Source: a virus
DNA length: 57,235 nt
IMG/VR virus record: IMGVR_UViG_3300029908_000034
Coordinates: 1 to 57,235 of that record
Reading direction: 5' to 3' (one strand)
Below, piece after piece: positions 43,673 through 50,870 of the stretch (positions are counted from its first letter, which is position 1; every line of letters begins with the position of its first letter). The translations under genes and the position numbers were made by a program. The notes beneath the pieces were generated by a model, which was not told where the DNA came from, ran no database searches, and saw only the letters and a list, made by a program, of their open reading frames with translations.

Positions 43673-43804
43673 TAAACTAATAAGTTCTTAAACATTAATA
43701 ATAATTAAGTTTGGTGTTAACCTTATATATTATTAAGACAAAGAGGTAACTGTATCTATAAGTAATTTCTCCGGGTTATAATAATAGATAAGCTTATTAG
43801 TTTA
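43673..43804 (+). ncRNA. Candidate structured RNA closed by a 12-bp perfect stem
   Basis: TAAACTAATAAG (43673-43684) pairs exactly with CTTATTAGTTTA (43793-43804). The interior has GGTGTTAA, shared with the element at 42758. First of four folded elements in a 579-base stretch without an intact gene (43623-44201). Confidence 0.55.
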
Positions 43805-43814
43805 TTTTAAAATT

Positions 43815-43878
43815 TAATATAGAGAGGCAATGGTCAAGTCCATTCATTTTGTAGTTTAGTGAAGAATACTCTATATTA
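43815..43878 (+). ncRNA. Small structured RNA closed by a 10-bp stem
   Basis: TAATATAGAG (43815-43824) and CTCTATATTA (43869-43878). Inside is AATGG/CCATT with a six-base loop. 64 nt in all, directly after the previous element. Confidence 0.5.
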
Positions 43879-43883
43879 TTAAT

Positions 43884-43990
43884 TTCCCATTGAGCCTAAT
43901 TATTAAGGGAATATAGTTAGGAAACTAAAGAATCTATCCATAACAGAGAATGTAGACTCAACAGCTTAATTAGCTGGTGCTTTAGTTATT
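43884..43990 (+). ncRNA. Structured RNA with AACTAAAG/CTTTAGTT stem
   Basis: TTCCC and GGGAA form a stem at about 43885-43913, and AACTAAAG (43923-43930) pairs with CTTTAGTT (43980-43987), enclosing CAGCT/AGCTG (43962-43976). No frame present. Confidence 0.45.
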
Positions 43991-44012
43991 TTTAAACTTT
44001 TAAATAAAGATT

Positions 44013-44171
44013 TAAGTAAGTCATAATAGGACACCAGTTCTCTTGGGTTCTTGAATTAGCTACTAGATAGATGGAAAGAGACCTATAATATCACATTGAT
44101 CAGTGATACTACTTTCGATATAGTGAAGTGTAAATAGCACTATACATAGAAATTCTATTATGACTTACTTA
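44013..44171 (+). ncRNA. Structured RNA closed by a 17-bp perfect inverted repeat
   Basis: TAAGTAAGTCATAATAG (44013-44029) is the exact reverse complement of 44155-44171. Interior stems are TATCAC/GTGATA (about 44087-44107) and TATAGTG/CACTATA. The 125-nt interior contains no long frame. It is the most convincing of the series and lies just before 44202. Confidence 0.65.
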
Positions 44172-44201
44172 TAATAAATTTAATCTTAATTTTAACGATA
44201 A

Positions 44202-44463
44202 ATGAAAACAGAAGATATAAAGGATGGTTTCTATAACTATAATAATACACATACTATGTATATTAGAAATGGAATAATAGAAAGCCATATGGACAATAGT
44301 TCTAAAAAGCTTACTCTCAATTTTAATTCAAATGTTAAAAACTATAGTGAGAGTATAAAACATGTTGAATCTCATATTAAAGCTGAACATATGCAACAGT
44401 GTTTAGATGCAAAAAAAATATGTTGAATATGTACCATCAATTAATACTTTTTCTATTTTTTAA
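44202..44463 (+). pseudogene. SIF-tailed small protein 3, frameshifted at an A8 run
   Basis: The first 74 codons (MKTEDIKDGFYNYNNTHTMY ... CLDAKKIC) end at a TGA. Removing one A from the A8 run (44411-44418) gives YVEYVPSINTFSIF-stop at 44463, the shared tail. So the true product is about 86 aa; the frame is broken by an indel, a sequencing error or slippage. Body has no visible family. Confidence 0.7.
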
Positions 44464-44474
44464 AATATAATTTT

Positions 44475-44648
44475 ATGGCAGAACTCTTTAAGTTTCTTGG
44501 ATATTTTACTATAATATCCATTATAATATACATTTTATTTGCATTTATAGACTGGAATTTGTACTGGTTTATAGATTCAATAGGAGGAAGAATAGTTGCT
44601 ATTATTGCTTTTATTATAGCATTAAAAGGAGCTGCATCTTCTTTATGA
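44475..44648 (+). CDS. Two-TM small membrane protein (57 aa)
   Basis: MAELFKFLGYFTIISIIIYI, LFAFIDWNLYWFID, then IVAIIAFIIALKGAASSL, stop TGA. Two hydrophobic helices (about 5-24 and 38-51). Third of the small membrane proteins interspersed here. Confidence 0.5.
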   Translation: MAELFKFLGYFTIISIIIYILFAFIDWNLYWFIDSIGGRIVAIIAFIIALKGAASSL

Positions 44649-44650
44649 TA

Positions 44651-44886
44651 TTTAGTAATTACAGGCTTTGATTGTTATAGACATAGACTGTTTCATAGTT
44701 ACTAATTTAGATACCATTATGCCAAGTATTATCTAAGTGCACATTAGATAATGCTATGTAGGTACAAGGCTTAATTATTACAGTTCTACTGAATCAAATA
44801 AATTTTCGTTGGTTTAATATATTGTCGCACAATAATCAAAATCAATAACTGTAATAAGATGATCTAATAAAATAAGTATTACTAAA
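44651..44886 (+). ncRNA. Structured RNA closed by TTTAGTAAT/ATTACTAAA
   Basis: TTTAGTAAT (44651-44659) pairs with ATTACTAAA (44878-44886), and inner ATTACAG (44658-44664) with CTGTAAT (44849-44855). The 236-base interior has further stems, including CATTAGATAATG-type pairings, and no frame. It fills the gap before 44904. Confidence 0.55.
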
Positions 44887-44903
44887 CACTTAATATTTTA
44901 ATT

Positions 44904-45140
44904 ATGTTAATAAAAGATTTACCAGAAAAGCTTAAAGAGATGGCTTTTAATAATCAAATAAAACAAGGTAATAAACCTAATGAAAATTTATCTATTGATG
45001 AAACGAAAGCAAAAGGAAATTTTACCTGGACAGATACTAAAGAAGGGTTTAACTTTTGGCATAAAATAAAAGAAGGATATTTTCCTAAAGAATTTTTAGG
45101 TGAATCTATTAAAACTATTAATGAATATTCAATATTCTAA
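44904..45140 (+). CDS. SIF-tailed small protein 4
   Basis: 78 aa. MLIKDLPEKLKEMAFNNQIK, then SIDETKAKGNFTWTDTKEGF and FWHKIKEGYFPKEFLGES, tail TINEYSIF. The body is a type I remember seeing in other Bacteroides and large-phage genomes (LPEKL ... F-x-W-x-x-T-x-E-G-F-x-F-W). It differs from the AIK-type bodies of the other tail carriers, so the tail is a portable module. Confidence 0.65.
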   Translation: MLIKDLPEKLKEMAFNNQIKQGNKPNENLSIDETKAKGNFTWTDTKEGFNFWHKIKEGYFPKEFLGESIKTINEYSIF

Positions 45141-45142
45141 GT

Positions 45143-45412
45143 ATGGAAAATAAATTTAAAATAGGAGATAAAGTAAGATGTATACCTGGATTCAAAAATT
45201 GTAGAGATGATTATCCTGATGGTGGAGGAGCTGGATATAAAGAAAATCTTGAATTTATAATAGATAAGCGTTGGGGTAGTATAGAAAGATATCCTGAGAA
45301 AGGTTGTATTTATAGTGGAAAAGAAACTATGGATGGATATGGAGTTTATGAGTTTGCATTAGAACTTGTAGAGGAACTAAAATTAAATATTAATGAGATT
45401 TCAATCTTTTAA
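45143..45412 (+). CDS. SIF-tailed small protein 5, SH3-like start
   Basis: 89 aa: MENKFKIGDKVRCIPGFKNC, YKENLEFIIDKRWGSIERYP, YGVYEFALELVEELKLN, tail INEISIF. FKIGDKV is a classic small-barrel (KOW/SH3-like) start, echoed in 54472-55647 (FKVGDKVKIP). It is two bases after the preceding stop. Same tail on a third kind of body. Confidence 0.65.
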   Translation: MENKFKIGDKVRCIPGFKNCRDDYPDGGGAGYKENLEFIIDKRWGSIERYPEKGCIYSGKETMDGYGVYEFALELVEELKLNINEISIF

Positions 45413-45414
45413 AT

Positions 45415-45672
45415 ATGAGAAATAAATTGCCTGAAAAGTTTTGTGTTATAATAAATAAAGATACAAAACCATATATACAAGCTATATTTGGAGAGGTTAA
45501 TAATGATTATAGATATATTGATGATGGATTTTATTATTATTTTGATAAAAATAAATGTATAAATTCTGGTGAGAGAAGTAATTTTTATGATGATTGTAAA
45601 TGTTTATCCGTTGATAAGTTTCTTATGATAATGGAAGAGAAATTATCTATTAACTCTTATTCAATTTTTTAG
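45415..45672 (+). CDS. SIF-tailed small protein 6
   Basis: 85 aa: LPEKFCVIINKDTKPYIQAI, YIDDGFYYYFDKNKC, LSVDKFLMIMEEK, tail LSINSYSIF. Distantly like the AIK-type bodies. Stop TAG. The next ATG is one base on. Confidence 0.65.
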   Translation: MRNKLPEKFCVIINKDTKPYIQAIFGEVNNDYRYIDDGFYYYFDKNKCINSGERSNFYDDCKCLSVDKFLMIMEEKLSINSYSIF

Positions 45673-45673
45673 T

Positions 45674-45931
45674 ATGAAAATAGCAATTAAAGTTAAGGAA
45701 GAATTTTATAAGAAGCTTTATAAACATTATACAGAGAAAAATGGGGCTAATTTCTCATTTACTTGTTTTAATAAGTATTATGTATTAGATGGGAATAAAG
45801 TAGTTTCATATGATTTAGATGAAGATGAACTTCCTGATGATTGTAAAATTATTACAATAGAAGAATGGTTAAGTTTAGTAAATTCTTCTGAAACTAATAA
45901 TATAAATATGAATCAATTTTCAATTTTTTAA
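45674..45931 (+). CDS. SIF-tailed small protein 7
   Basis: 85 aa: MKIAIKVKEEFYKKLYKHYT, FSFTCFNKYYVLDGN, IITIEEWLSLVN, tail NMNQFSIF. Clear paralogue of 42884-43138 and 43362-43622. QFSIF is closest to the bacterial clamp-binding consensus QL[SD]LF. Last of the operon. Confidence 0.65.
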   Translation: MKIAIKVKEEFYKKLYKHYTEKNGANFSFTCFNKYYVLDGNKVVSYDLDEDELPDDCKIITIEEWLSLVNSSETNNINMNQFSIF

Positions 45932-45965
45932 ATAAATTAAATTAAATTAAATAAAAACAAATAAA

Positions 45966-46436
45966 ATGGCAGACAAGAAGAAAGCAACAGGAACAGCATT
46001 AGCTATTGTAGACAATAATCCATCTATTCCTGATGTATTATTAGCAATTAAAGAAGAAATTAAAAATCTTGATGTTGTAAAAACTACAACCTGGAAAACT
46101 AATGGTACAAGTGAGAGTTTTAAAGGTATTGACCTTAAGACTGAGACTAGTATACCAAATCTTATTAAGGCATATGCTATTATATGTGCAAAAGAGAAAG
46201 CTTATAATGAAGCTATTGACGAATTAGGTATTACTGAAGCTCCTGTATGGAATGATGGTGGTACTAAGGAAGAATGGAAACATGATATTCAATTAAGAAT
46301 TAAGATTGTTTCTATTGATTCTCGTCATAAACAACTGAAAGAATTTGAAGCTGAAGCTAATAAGTTCTTAAGTGAAGAAGACCAGAAGACTATGCTATTT
46401 GCTAAGATGTCTACTTTTTTAGCAGGCAAATCTTAA
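45966..46436 (+). CDS. Conserved-type helical protein
   Basis: 156 aa: MADKKKATGTALAIVDNNPS, IKEEIKNLDVVKTTTWKTNG, then helices (IPNLIKAYAIICAKEKAYNE; KQLKEFEAEANKFLSEEDQK). Codons are more GC-rich than those of the SIF genes, so it is probably well expressed. A Lys-rich AT leader precedes it. Function unknown; the charge pattern suits a nucleic-acid or assembly partner. Confidence 0.55.
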   Translation: MADKKKATGTALAIVDNNPSIPDVLLAIKEEIKNLDVVKTTTWKTNGTSESFKGIDLKTETSIPNLIKAYAIICAKEKAYNEAIDELGITEAPVWNDGGTKEEWKHDIQLRIKIVSIDSRHKQLKEFEAEANKFLSEEDQKTMLFAKMSTFLAGKS

Positions 46437-46439
46437 AAT

Positions 46440-46658
46440 ATGGCAGTGAAGCCTAAGAAAAAATCTCAAACAGTTAAAAAAGTAAAACCTATTCCTGCTG
46501 AATATCACATGGTATTTACAGGTATTAGGGAAGGTGAAGAAAGATATAGGATACTAAAATATATACTGGATAGTAAAAATCCAGATTTTAGCAGACCTAT
46601 ACCTATTGCCAAAGATTTAACTGAGAGAGAAGCTAATAAGTATCTTAAGACTTTATAA
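46440..46658 (+). CDS. Small basic protein
   Basis: 72 aa: MAVKPKKKSQTVKKVKPIPA, HMVFTGIREGEERYRILKYI, ERE-ANKYL end. Three bases after the preceding stop. The Lys-rich head resembles a nucleic-acid-binding tail. Unknown family. Confidence 0.5.
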   Translation: MAVKPKKKSQTVKKVKPIPAEYHMVFTGIREGEERYRILKYILDSKNPDFSRPIPIAKDLTEREANKYLKTL

Positions 46659-46721
46659 TTTAATAGGTAATCTGTTAAAAACTTGAAATTAAATAATCAT
46701 TAAAATTTTAAATCCACTTTT

Positions 46722-46952
46722 ATGAAAAATGATGATAATAAAAAGAAGAGTACAGTTTTTAATGGAACACTGGATCAGGCAGATATATTTGAATATCTGG
46801 AGCCTGATAAAGTTGTACCTTTATATTTCTTTGTAGACTTTAAGTATAATCTTACAGGTTTACTTGCTCAAAGGCAAATTGAGGATGAATATTTTCTATT
46901 TTGTCCAGGATTAAGAAATTTAGAAATAATGAGATTAACATCTCAGAATTAA
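46722..46952 (+). CDS. Hypothetical small protein
   Basis: 76 aa: MKNDDNKKKSTVFNGTLDQA, FEYLEPDKVVPLYFFVDFKY, then FLFCPGLRNLEIMR. Mixed alpha/beta; preceded by AAATCCAC. Unknown. Confidence 0.5.
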   Translation: MKNDDNKKKSTVFNGTLDQADIFEYLEPDKVVPLYFFVDFKYNLTGLLAQRQIEDEYFLFCPGLRNLEIMRLTSQN

Positions 46953-46969
46953 ATGAAAGAATAAAGAAG

Positions 46970-47119
46970 ATTACAAAGAGTAGAAATAAAACTCTACCCG
47001 TGGTTCGGGATCACATATAATTCCACGCAGAAAGGTATGTAATAATGCATTAAAATCTTAATCTGTAAAATAATCCTCAAAGTATGTTGGTTGTGTTGGT
47101 AACACAAACTCTTTGTAAT
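46970..47119 (+). ncRNA. Structured RNA closed by a 12-bp stem
   Basis: ATTACAAAGAGT (46970-46981) and ACTCTTTGTAAT (47108-47119) are exact complements. Inside are CGTGG/CCACG and a seven-base loop TTCGGGA that looks like a T loop, and TGTGTT/AACACA. A T-rich tail follows (47117-47135), terminator-like. No frame. Confidence 0.55.
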
Positions 47120-47171
47120 TTTCTTTTTCTTTTATTTAAATCTATTTATTAAAAATTAAACTTCATAAGAT

Positions 47172-47327
47172 ATGGAAGGCCTTGAAAACAAATTATTAGA
47201 AATTAGAAAGTTTATAGATATATCTATACTTGAAGCTGTAACTCTAAAAAAACATTCTTTGGTATATTCATTATGGAGAATGAAAAGAGAAACTATAGCT
47301 ACTATTGAGTCTCTGGGTATTAAATAA
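47172..47327 (+). CDS. Small helical protein (51 aa)
   Basis: MEGLENKLLEIRKFIDISIL, EAVTLKKHSLVYSLWRMKRE, TIATIESLGIK, stop TAA. Amphipathic helices; no signal. It lies between two structured-RNA candidates. Unknown. Confidence 0.45.
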   Translation: MEGLENKLLEIRKFIDISILEAVTLKKHSLVYSLWRMKRETIATIESLGIK

Positions 47328-47362
47328 GCTTATATAAAAATATGTATGATGACTCTATCTCA

Positions 47363-47530
47363 TACTAATTACTATTAAGACAATTAAAGCATTTTTATTA
47401 GGATTAATTCCTAAATTTTATTATTCAAGTGTTACCTATTGTAACTATATATGACGTAGGTTTGCCCGACAGGTTTGAATCCTGGAAGTAGTTTGAGTCT
47501 GGTCAAGGACTCACTTAATTTTAATTAGTA
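47363..47530 (+). ncRNA. Structured RNA with T-arm-like hairpin
   Basis: TACTAATTA (47363-47371) pairs with TAATTAGTA (47522-47530), and inner ATTAAG (47374-47379) with CTTAAT (47514-47519). Inside are TTAGGA/TCCTAA, CAGG-TTTGAAT-CCTG (T-arm form, about 47470-47484) and TGAGTC/GACTCA. Part may be a decayed tRNA. Confidence 0.5.
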
Positions 47531-47546
47531 TTTTAATGAATTGTTA

Positions 47547-48017
47547 ATGAATGTTATAGAAAATAGTAAACTATTTAGATGTACTTATCCATTTGGATTA
47601 TATATTTCAGATAATCTTTTTTTAGTTAAAATTATGATTGAAGAAATCCTTAAATTAGTAACTATAGAAGAGGAAAAAAGACTTATATGTAGAGGTTCAT
47701 CAGGTGCTATTATAGCTGGTATAATAGCTAATAGTATACCTAATTGTAAAATTATTCATATTAAGAAGGAAGGTGAAAGCTCTCATGATGCTTCCACAGA
47801 ATATTCTTTAGAGAATATTTTGGAAAATAATTATAAAAACATAATAGTTGATGACTTAATTGATAGTGGTTTTACTATGAAAGTTATCACTGACTATATG
47901 AAAAAATATATAGGAGAAATTGATATTATTTGTGTAACTGGGGAAGTTATACAAGGAAAAATTGATTCTATAGAACTTCCTATTAATAATTTAATCTGTT
48001 ATAAATACTTTAAATAG
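47547..48017 (+). CDS. Phosphoribosyltransferase-like protein
   Basis: 156 aa from the ATG at 47547; a TTG at 47541 adds two residues. Residues 98-110 (NIIVDDLIDSGFT) are the PRPP-binding motif of type I phosphoribosyltransferases, preceded by RLICRGSSGAIIAG near 45-58. Likely nucleotide salvage, or a degenerate regulatory version. The usual hood residues are not evident. Stop TAG. Confidence 0.75.
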   Translation: MNVIENSKLFRCTYPFGLYISDNLFLVKIMIEEILKLVTIEEEKRLICRGSSGAIIAGIIANSIPNCKIIHIKKEGESSHDASTEYSLENILENNYKNIIVDDLIDSGFTMKVITDYMKKYIGEIDIICVTGEVIQGKIDSIELPINNLICYKYFK

Positions 48018-48232
48018 TGTCCCTTTGGTTAAACTATAAAAATCAACAAATTTCTCCAGGTAAAACAAGAATAATAAGAAAACAAGACTCCAATATGTAT
48101 CTTATTCAAGGATATCATAATGAAAAATATTGGGGAGCACAAATTTTAAGTATGTACAAAGATAATTATGAACTTGATACTATATCTATACCTATTAAAA
48201 TAGAGGATATACATAAGGTTCATATAATATAA
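48017..48232 (+). CDS. Hypothetical small protein, GTG start
   Basis: 71 aa: SLWLNYKNQQISPGKTRIIR, MYLIQGYHNEKYWGAQILSM, ends KIEDIHKVHII. Beta-rich. Start GTG overlaps the last base of the preceding TAG, so expression may depend on coupling or read-through. Function unknown. Confidence 0.4.
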   Translation: MSLWLNYKNQQISPGKTRIIRKQDSNMYLIQGYHNEKYWGAQILSMYKDNYELDTISIPIKIEDIHKVHII

Positions 48233-48259
48233 TAACTTTAAGTGGATTTTAGTTATGGG

Positions 48260-48334
48260 GATCTAGGAAGTTCAGCAGGTAGAACAAAGCTAATTAATTA
48301 GTTTAAGCCCCAGGTTCGATTCCTGGCTAGATCA
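48260..48334 (+). tRNA. tRNA-like gene with 8-nt anticodon loop
   Basis: Acceptor GATCTAG (48260-48266) with CTAGATC (48327-48333). D arm GTTC/GAAC (48270-48273, 48282-48285) with loop AGCAGGTA. T arm CCAGG-TTCGATT-CCTGG (48310-48326). The anticodon stem AAGCT/AGTTT (48287-48291, 48300-48304) leaves the 8-nt loop AATTAATT; a 6-nt loop is the alternative. No normal U33-anticodon-purine arrangement is present. The three-base linker before the D arm is also odd. No 3' CCA is encoded. Isotype cannot be called. Confidence 0.65.
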
Positions 48335-48425
48335 CAATAAGATAGTAATATCTTATAATAAAAACTTTCATTTCTCATTTTTTAATTTTAATTTCAAATT
48401 TTTTTAATTTTTAAACTTTAATTTT

Positions 48426-48896
48426 ATGAATTCAGGAACAGCTTTAATAACAGTAGCACCCTTCAGAGGAACTACTAGCCTTGACAAGAATGGTAAGGCT
48501 CCCGTATTTTTAGTAATAAAAGCGGGTAAAATCCCTAATCGTCAGACTCTGTCAGGTACAGTAGCTGAGAATAAGGGCCTTCAAATGGGTAAAACTTATG
48601 TAATTTCTTATCGTGAGACAGGAGATGATGATGAGTTTGGACCTCAATATAATATTGATATTGATATGGAGGTTTCAACAGTAACAGATTTATTGACTGC
48701 AAAGAAAGAACTGGGAGATCCAGTTGTTTTTACAGTTGAAAAACCTGTTAATGGTGACTACAAAAGGAAGTCTAATGTAGTTACTGGCCAGAATAAACTT
48801 CGCCAGACAGAAGGTAAGTTTCATCCTTCAATAGTAGCAGCAACTAGCTTAACACCTGTTGCTGAAACTAAGAAACGTGATTTAGCTATTAGCTAA
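48426..48896 (+). CDS. Conserved-type, probably abundant protein
   Basis: 156 aa: SGTALITVAPFRGTTSLDKN, GKIPNRQTLSGTVAENKGLQ, then KTYVISYRETGDDDEFGPQY. Strand-rich, resembling an OB-like nucleic-acid-binding fold. Codons are more GC-rich and it has its own terminator, so high expression is likely. A single-strand DNA-binding role is possible but unproven. Confidence 0.6.
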   Translation: MNSGTALITVAPFRGTTSLDKNGKAPVFLVIKAGKIPNRQTLSGTVAENKGLQMGKTYVISYRETGDDDEFGPQYNIDIDMEVSTVTDLLTAKKELGDPVVFTVEKPVNGDYKRKSNVVTGQNKLRQTEGKFHPSIVAATSLTPVAETKKRDLAIS

Positions 48897-48906
48897 ATTA
48901 TAGAAA

Positions 48907-48962
48907 ATAATCCTATGAGTTTATCAGAGAGAAATGAAAGTTCTCATAGGATTATTTTTTCT
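48907..48962 (+). terminator. Strong terminator
   Basis: ATAATCCTATGAG (48907-48919) and CTCATAGGATTAT (48943-48955), 13 pairs, then T runs. It closes the 48426 transcript. Confidence 0.85.
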
Positions 48963-49102
48963 TTTTTTAACCTATTAAAATAGATTCTTAAATTATGATT
49001 ATAATTACTCAAAATAAAGGATCTCCATAAATTAGTAAAGTTATTTATAATAAATTAAAATAAAGACTTTACTTAATTTAAAATTAATAGGGAATATAAA
49101 AA

Positions 49103-49390
49103 ATGCCAATAATAGTACCTAAGGAAATAGCAGATAAAGTTTCTGAAGCTGAAACTAAACTAGTAGAGCAAATAAGAGCTAGACAAAAGGAAAAAAGAAA
49201 AATAGAAAATAAACAAATAATTGATAAGGCTCATAGAAATTTAATTAATAGGCTTGATAATCATCTTATTTACCAGGGTAAACAGAGAAGAATTATACAG
49301 CAAATAACTTCTAAAAAAGCTACTAGCTTCTTATTTGATATTGTTCTACCAACATTACAGTCTGCTTACAATAATACAACTATTGAATAA
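49103..49390 (+). CDS. Small basic helical protein
   Basis: 95 aa: MPIIVPKEIADKVSEAETKL, IRARQKEKRKIENKQIIDKA, then FDIVLPTLQSAYNN. Lys/Arg-rich coiled segment suggests nucleic-acid binding. First gene after the terminator. Unknown. Confidence 0.5.
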   Translation: MPIIVPKEIADKVSEAETKLVEQIRARQKEKRKIENKQIIDKAHRNLINRLDNHLIYQGKQRRIIQQITSKKATSFLFDIVLPTLQSAYNNTTIE

Positions 49391-49411
49391 ATAAAATAAA
49401 ATTAACATTAA

Positions 49412-49606
49412 ATGCAAATTATAGGTACTTTAACAATCTTTGGACTTGATAAATCAGTTCAAAAGATTAACTTAAAAACTCCTTTTTTAAGTAATGAAAG
49501 AGGACAAATGAGAACAAGAGATGAATTAGCTAAAATTGCTTTATCAGTAGCATTAGATACTTCAAAAAGCTTGTATCATAGTCACCATTTACAACTCAAT
49601 AGTTAA
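49412..49606 (+). CDS. Hypothetical small protein
   Basis: 64 aa: MQIIGTLTIFGLDKSVQKIN, RGQMRTRDELAKIALSVALD, ends HSHHLQLNS. Strand then helix. Unknown function. Confidence 0.45.
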   Translation: MQIIGTLTIFGLDKSVQKINLKTPFLSNERGQMRTRDELAKIALSVALDTSKSLYHSHHLQLNS

Positions 49607-49622
49607 TTTAAAAACTAATTCT

Positions 49623-49910
49623 ATGAATTTCAAAAATTTTATTAAGAGCTTTAAGTCTTTTAGACATAAACTTTCTTATTTAACTTATGGGAGTATTGTA
49701 AAAGAGATTAAAGCTCTTACTAAAATTGAAAATTGTATTGATTCATGTACTACTTTAGAACAATTAGATTCTTGTTTCTTTTTACTAAAGAATTTTAATA
49801 TTCTATTTGAAGATCCTACTATCTATGGAAGATTACTAACTTATTTAAAAACTAAAAGATTAAAATTTCTAAAGTCTAATGTCAAAGCATTGCAAACACA
49901 TAAAAAATGA
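49623..49910 (+). CDS. Hypothetical small protein
   Basis: 95 aa, basic, helical: MNFKNFIKSFKSFRHKLSYL, CIDSCTTLEQLDSCFFLLKN, ends LKSNVKALQTHKK. Two cysteine-containing turns. Its end overlaps the next small gene in another frame. Confidence 0.45.
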   Translation: MNFKNFIKSFKSFRHKLSYLTYGSIVKEIKALTKIENCIDSCTTLEQLDSCFFLLKNFNILFEDPTIYGRLLTYLKTKRLKFLKSNVKALQTHKK

Positions 49911-50022
49911 AACCCAAATACATAGATTTGGTGGTAAGAAAGTTCCTTTTCAGACTATAGAATATATAGATAAAGAAGGATTTTTTGTAAGAAAAACAAT
50001 TCAACATAAAAACTGGAAATAA
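49879..50022 (+). CDS. Small protein (47 aa) overlapping its neighbour
   Basis: From ATG at 49879: MSKHCKHIKNETQIHRFGGK, KVPFQTIEYIDKEGFFVRKT, ending KNWK. It overlaps the last 32 bases of 49623-49910 and stops two bases before 50025. The FGGK-KVPFQTIEY stretch looks coding. Start uncertain. Confidence 0.45.
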   Translation: MSKHCKHIKNETQIHRFGGKKVPFQTIEYIDKEGFFVRKTIQHKNWK

Positions 50023-50024
50023 TT

Positions 50025-50870
50025 ATGAAAGATATTTTAAAAAAGTTTACCTGGAGACAGGGATGTACTATTTGGATAATAATGATAATATTATATCCAT
50101 TTTTAGTATTTTTTCTAAATAATGCACTACCTTTTAGATTATGTAATTCTTCTCCAGATTTTCCTACTTTTTTAGGATGGTCTTTAGGAATTATAGAATT
50201 AGCAGCTATAATAGTTTGGATAGCTTGTGGTATATCCTGTTTATTTAATGAAGATCGTATTGTAAAAGAATATTGGAAGAACGAGTTTACTTCAAAAAGT
50301 GATACTAAATCAATTAGTATAAGTAAATTCTTAAGATATTCTTTTACTATTATATTATTAATATTTATAATTAAATGGAGTTCTTTTGGAATACAAAGTA
50401 GCTATGGTATATATAATAGATCAACTTTATATCATAATGCTTATAATCAAAAAACTAATGAAAGAATTGGTTTTTATGATAAATTATGGAAGACTTATTT
50501 AACTAAGGAGAAGATTACTAATGTTAATAAAGAGACTTTTATTGAAGTTAGTAAAATAATAATGGAAAATAGAAAGGATGGTCAAAATGTAACCTGGAAA
50601 TGGTTACAAGAAAATCAACAAATTCCCTATTCAGAGTTTGTTAAATTCTATGAAGATCTTTCTAATTTTATTGAATCACAAAGAGAAGGTTATTATCAAT
50701 TAGAAATTCAGTGTCAGAATATAGCTACTGCTAATAATATTCTTTTAGATACTTTTCCTAATAATATGTATAATAAGTTACTTAAATGTGAACATATTAA
50801 ATTTGAATATGGTTACTTGTCAGATTCAACTAATAATGTTTTTAACTCTAAAAAAGAAAATCTAAAATGA
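50025..50870 (+). CDS. Multi-pass membrane protein
   Basis: 281 aa. Three membrane segments: CTIWIIMIILYPFLVFFLNN (about 14-33), WSLGIIELAAIIVWIACGIS (about 48-67) and YSFTIILLIFIIKWSSF (about 104-120). A long soluble C-terminal domain follows (KETFIEVSKIIMENR, WKWLQENQQIPYSEF). Followed by lipoproteins in ATGA overlap. It may act at the host envelope, e.g. in superinfection exclusion (inference). Confidence 0.6.
   Translation: MKDILKKFTWRQGCTIWIIMIILYPFLVFFLNNALPFRLCNSSPDFPTFLGWSLGIIELAAIIVWIACGISCLFNEDRIVKEYWKNEFTSKSDTKSISISKFLRYSFTIILLIFIIKWSSFGIQSSYGIYNRSTLYHNAYNQKTNERIGFYDKLWKTYLTKEKITNVNKETFIEVSKIIMENRKDGQNVTWKWLQENQQIPYSEFVKFYEDLSNFIESQREGYYQLEIQCQNIATANNILLDTFPNNMYNKLLKCEHIKFEYGYLSDSTNNVFNSKKENLK

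Noticed and set aside
48260-48334. Suppressor tRNA with CTA anticodon
   Set aside because: CTA occurs at the stem-loop border but is not at positions 34-36 in any fold I could draw.
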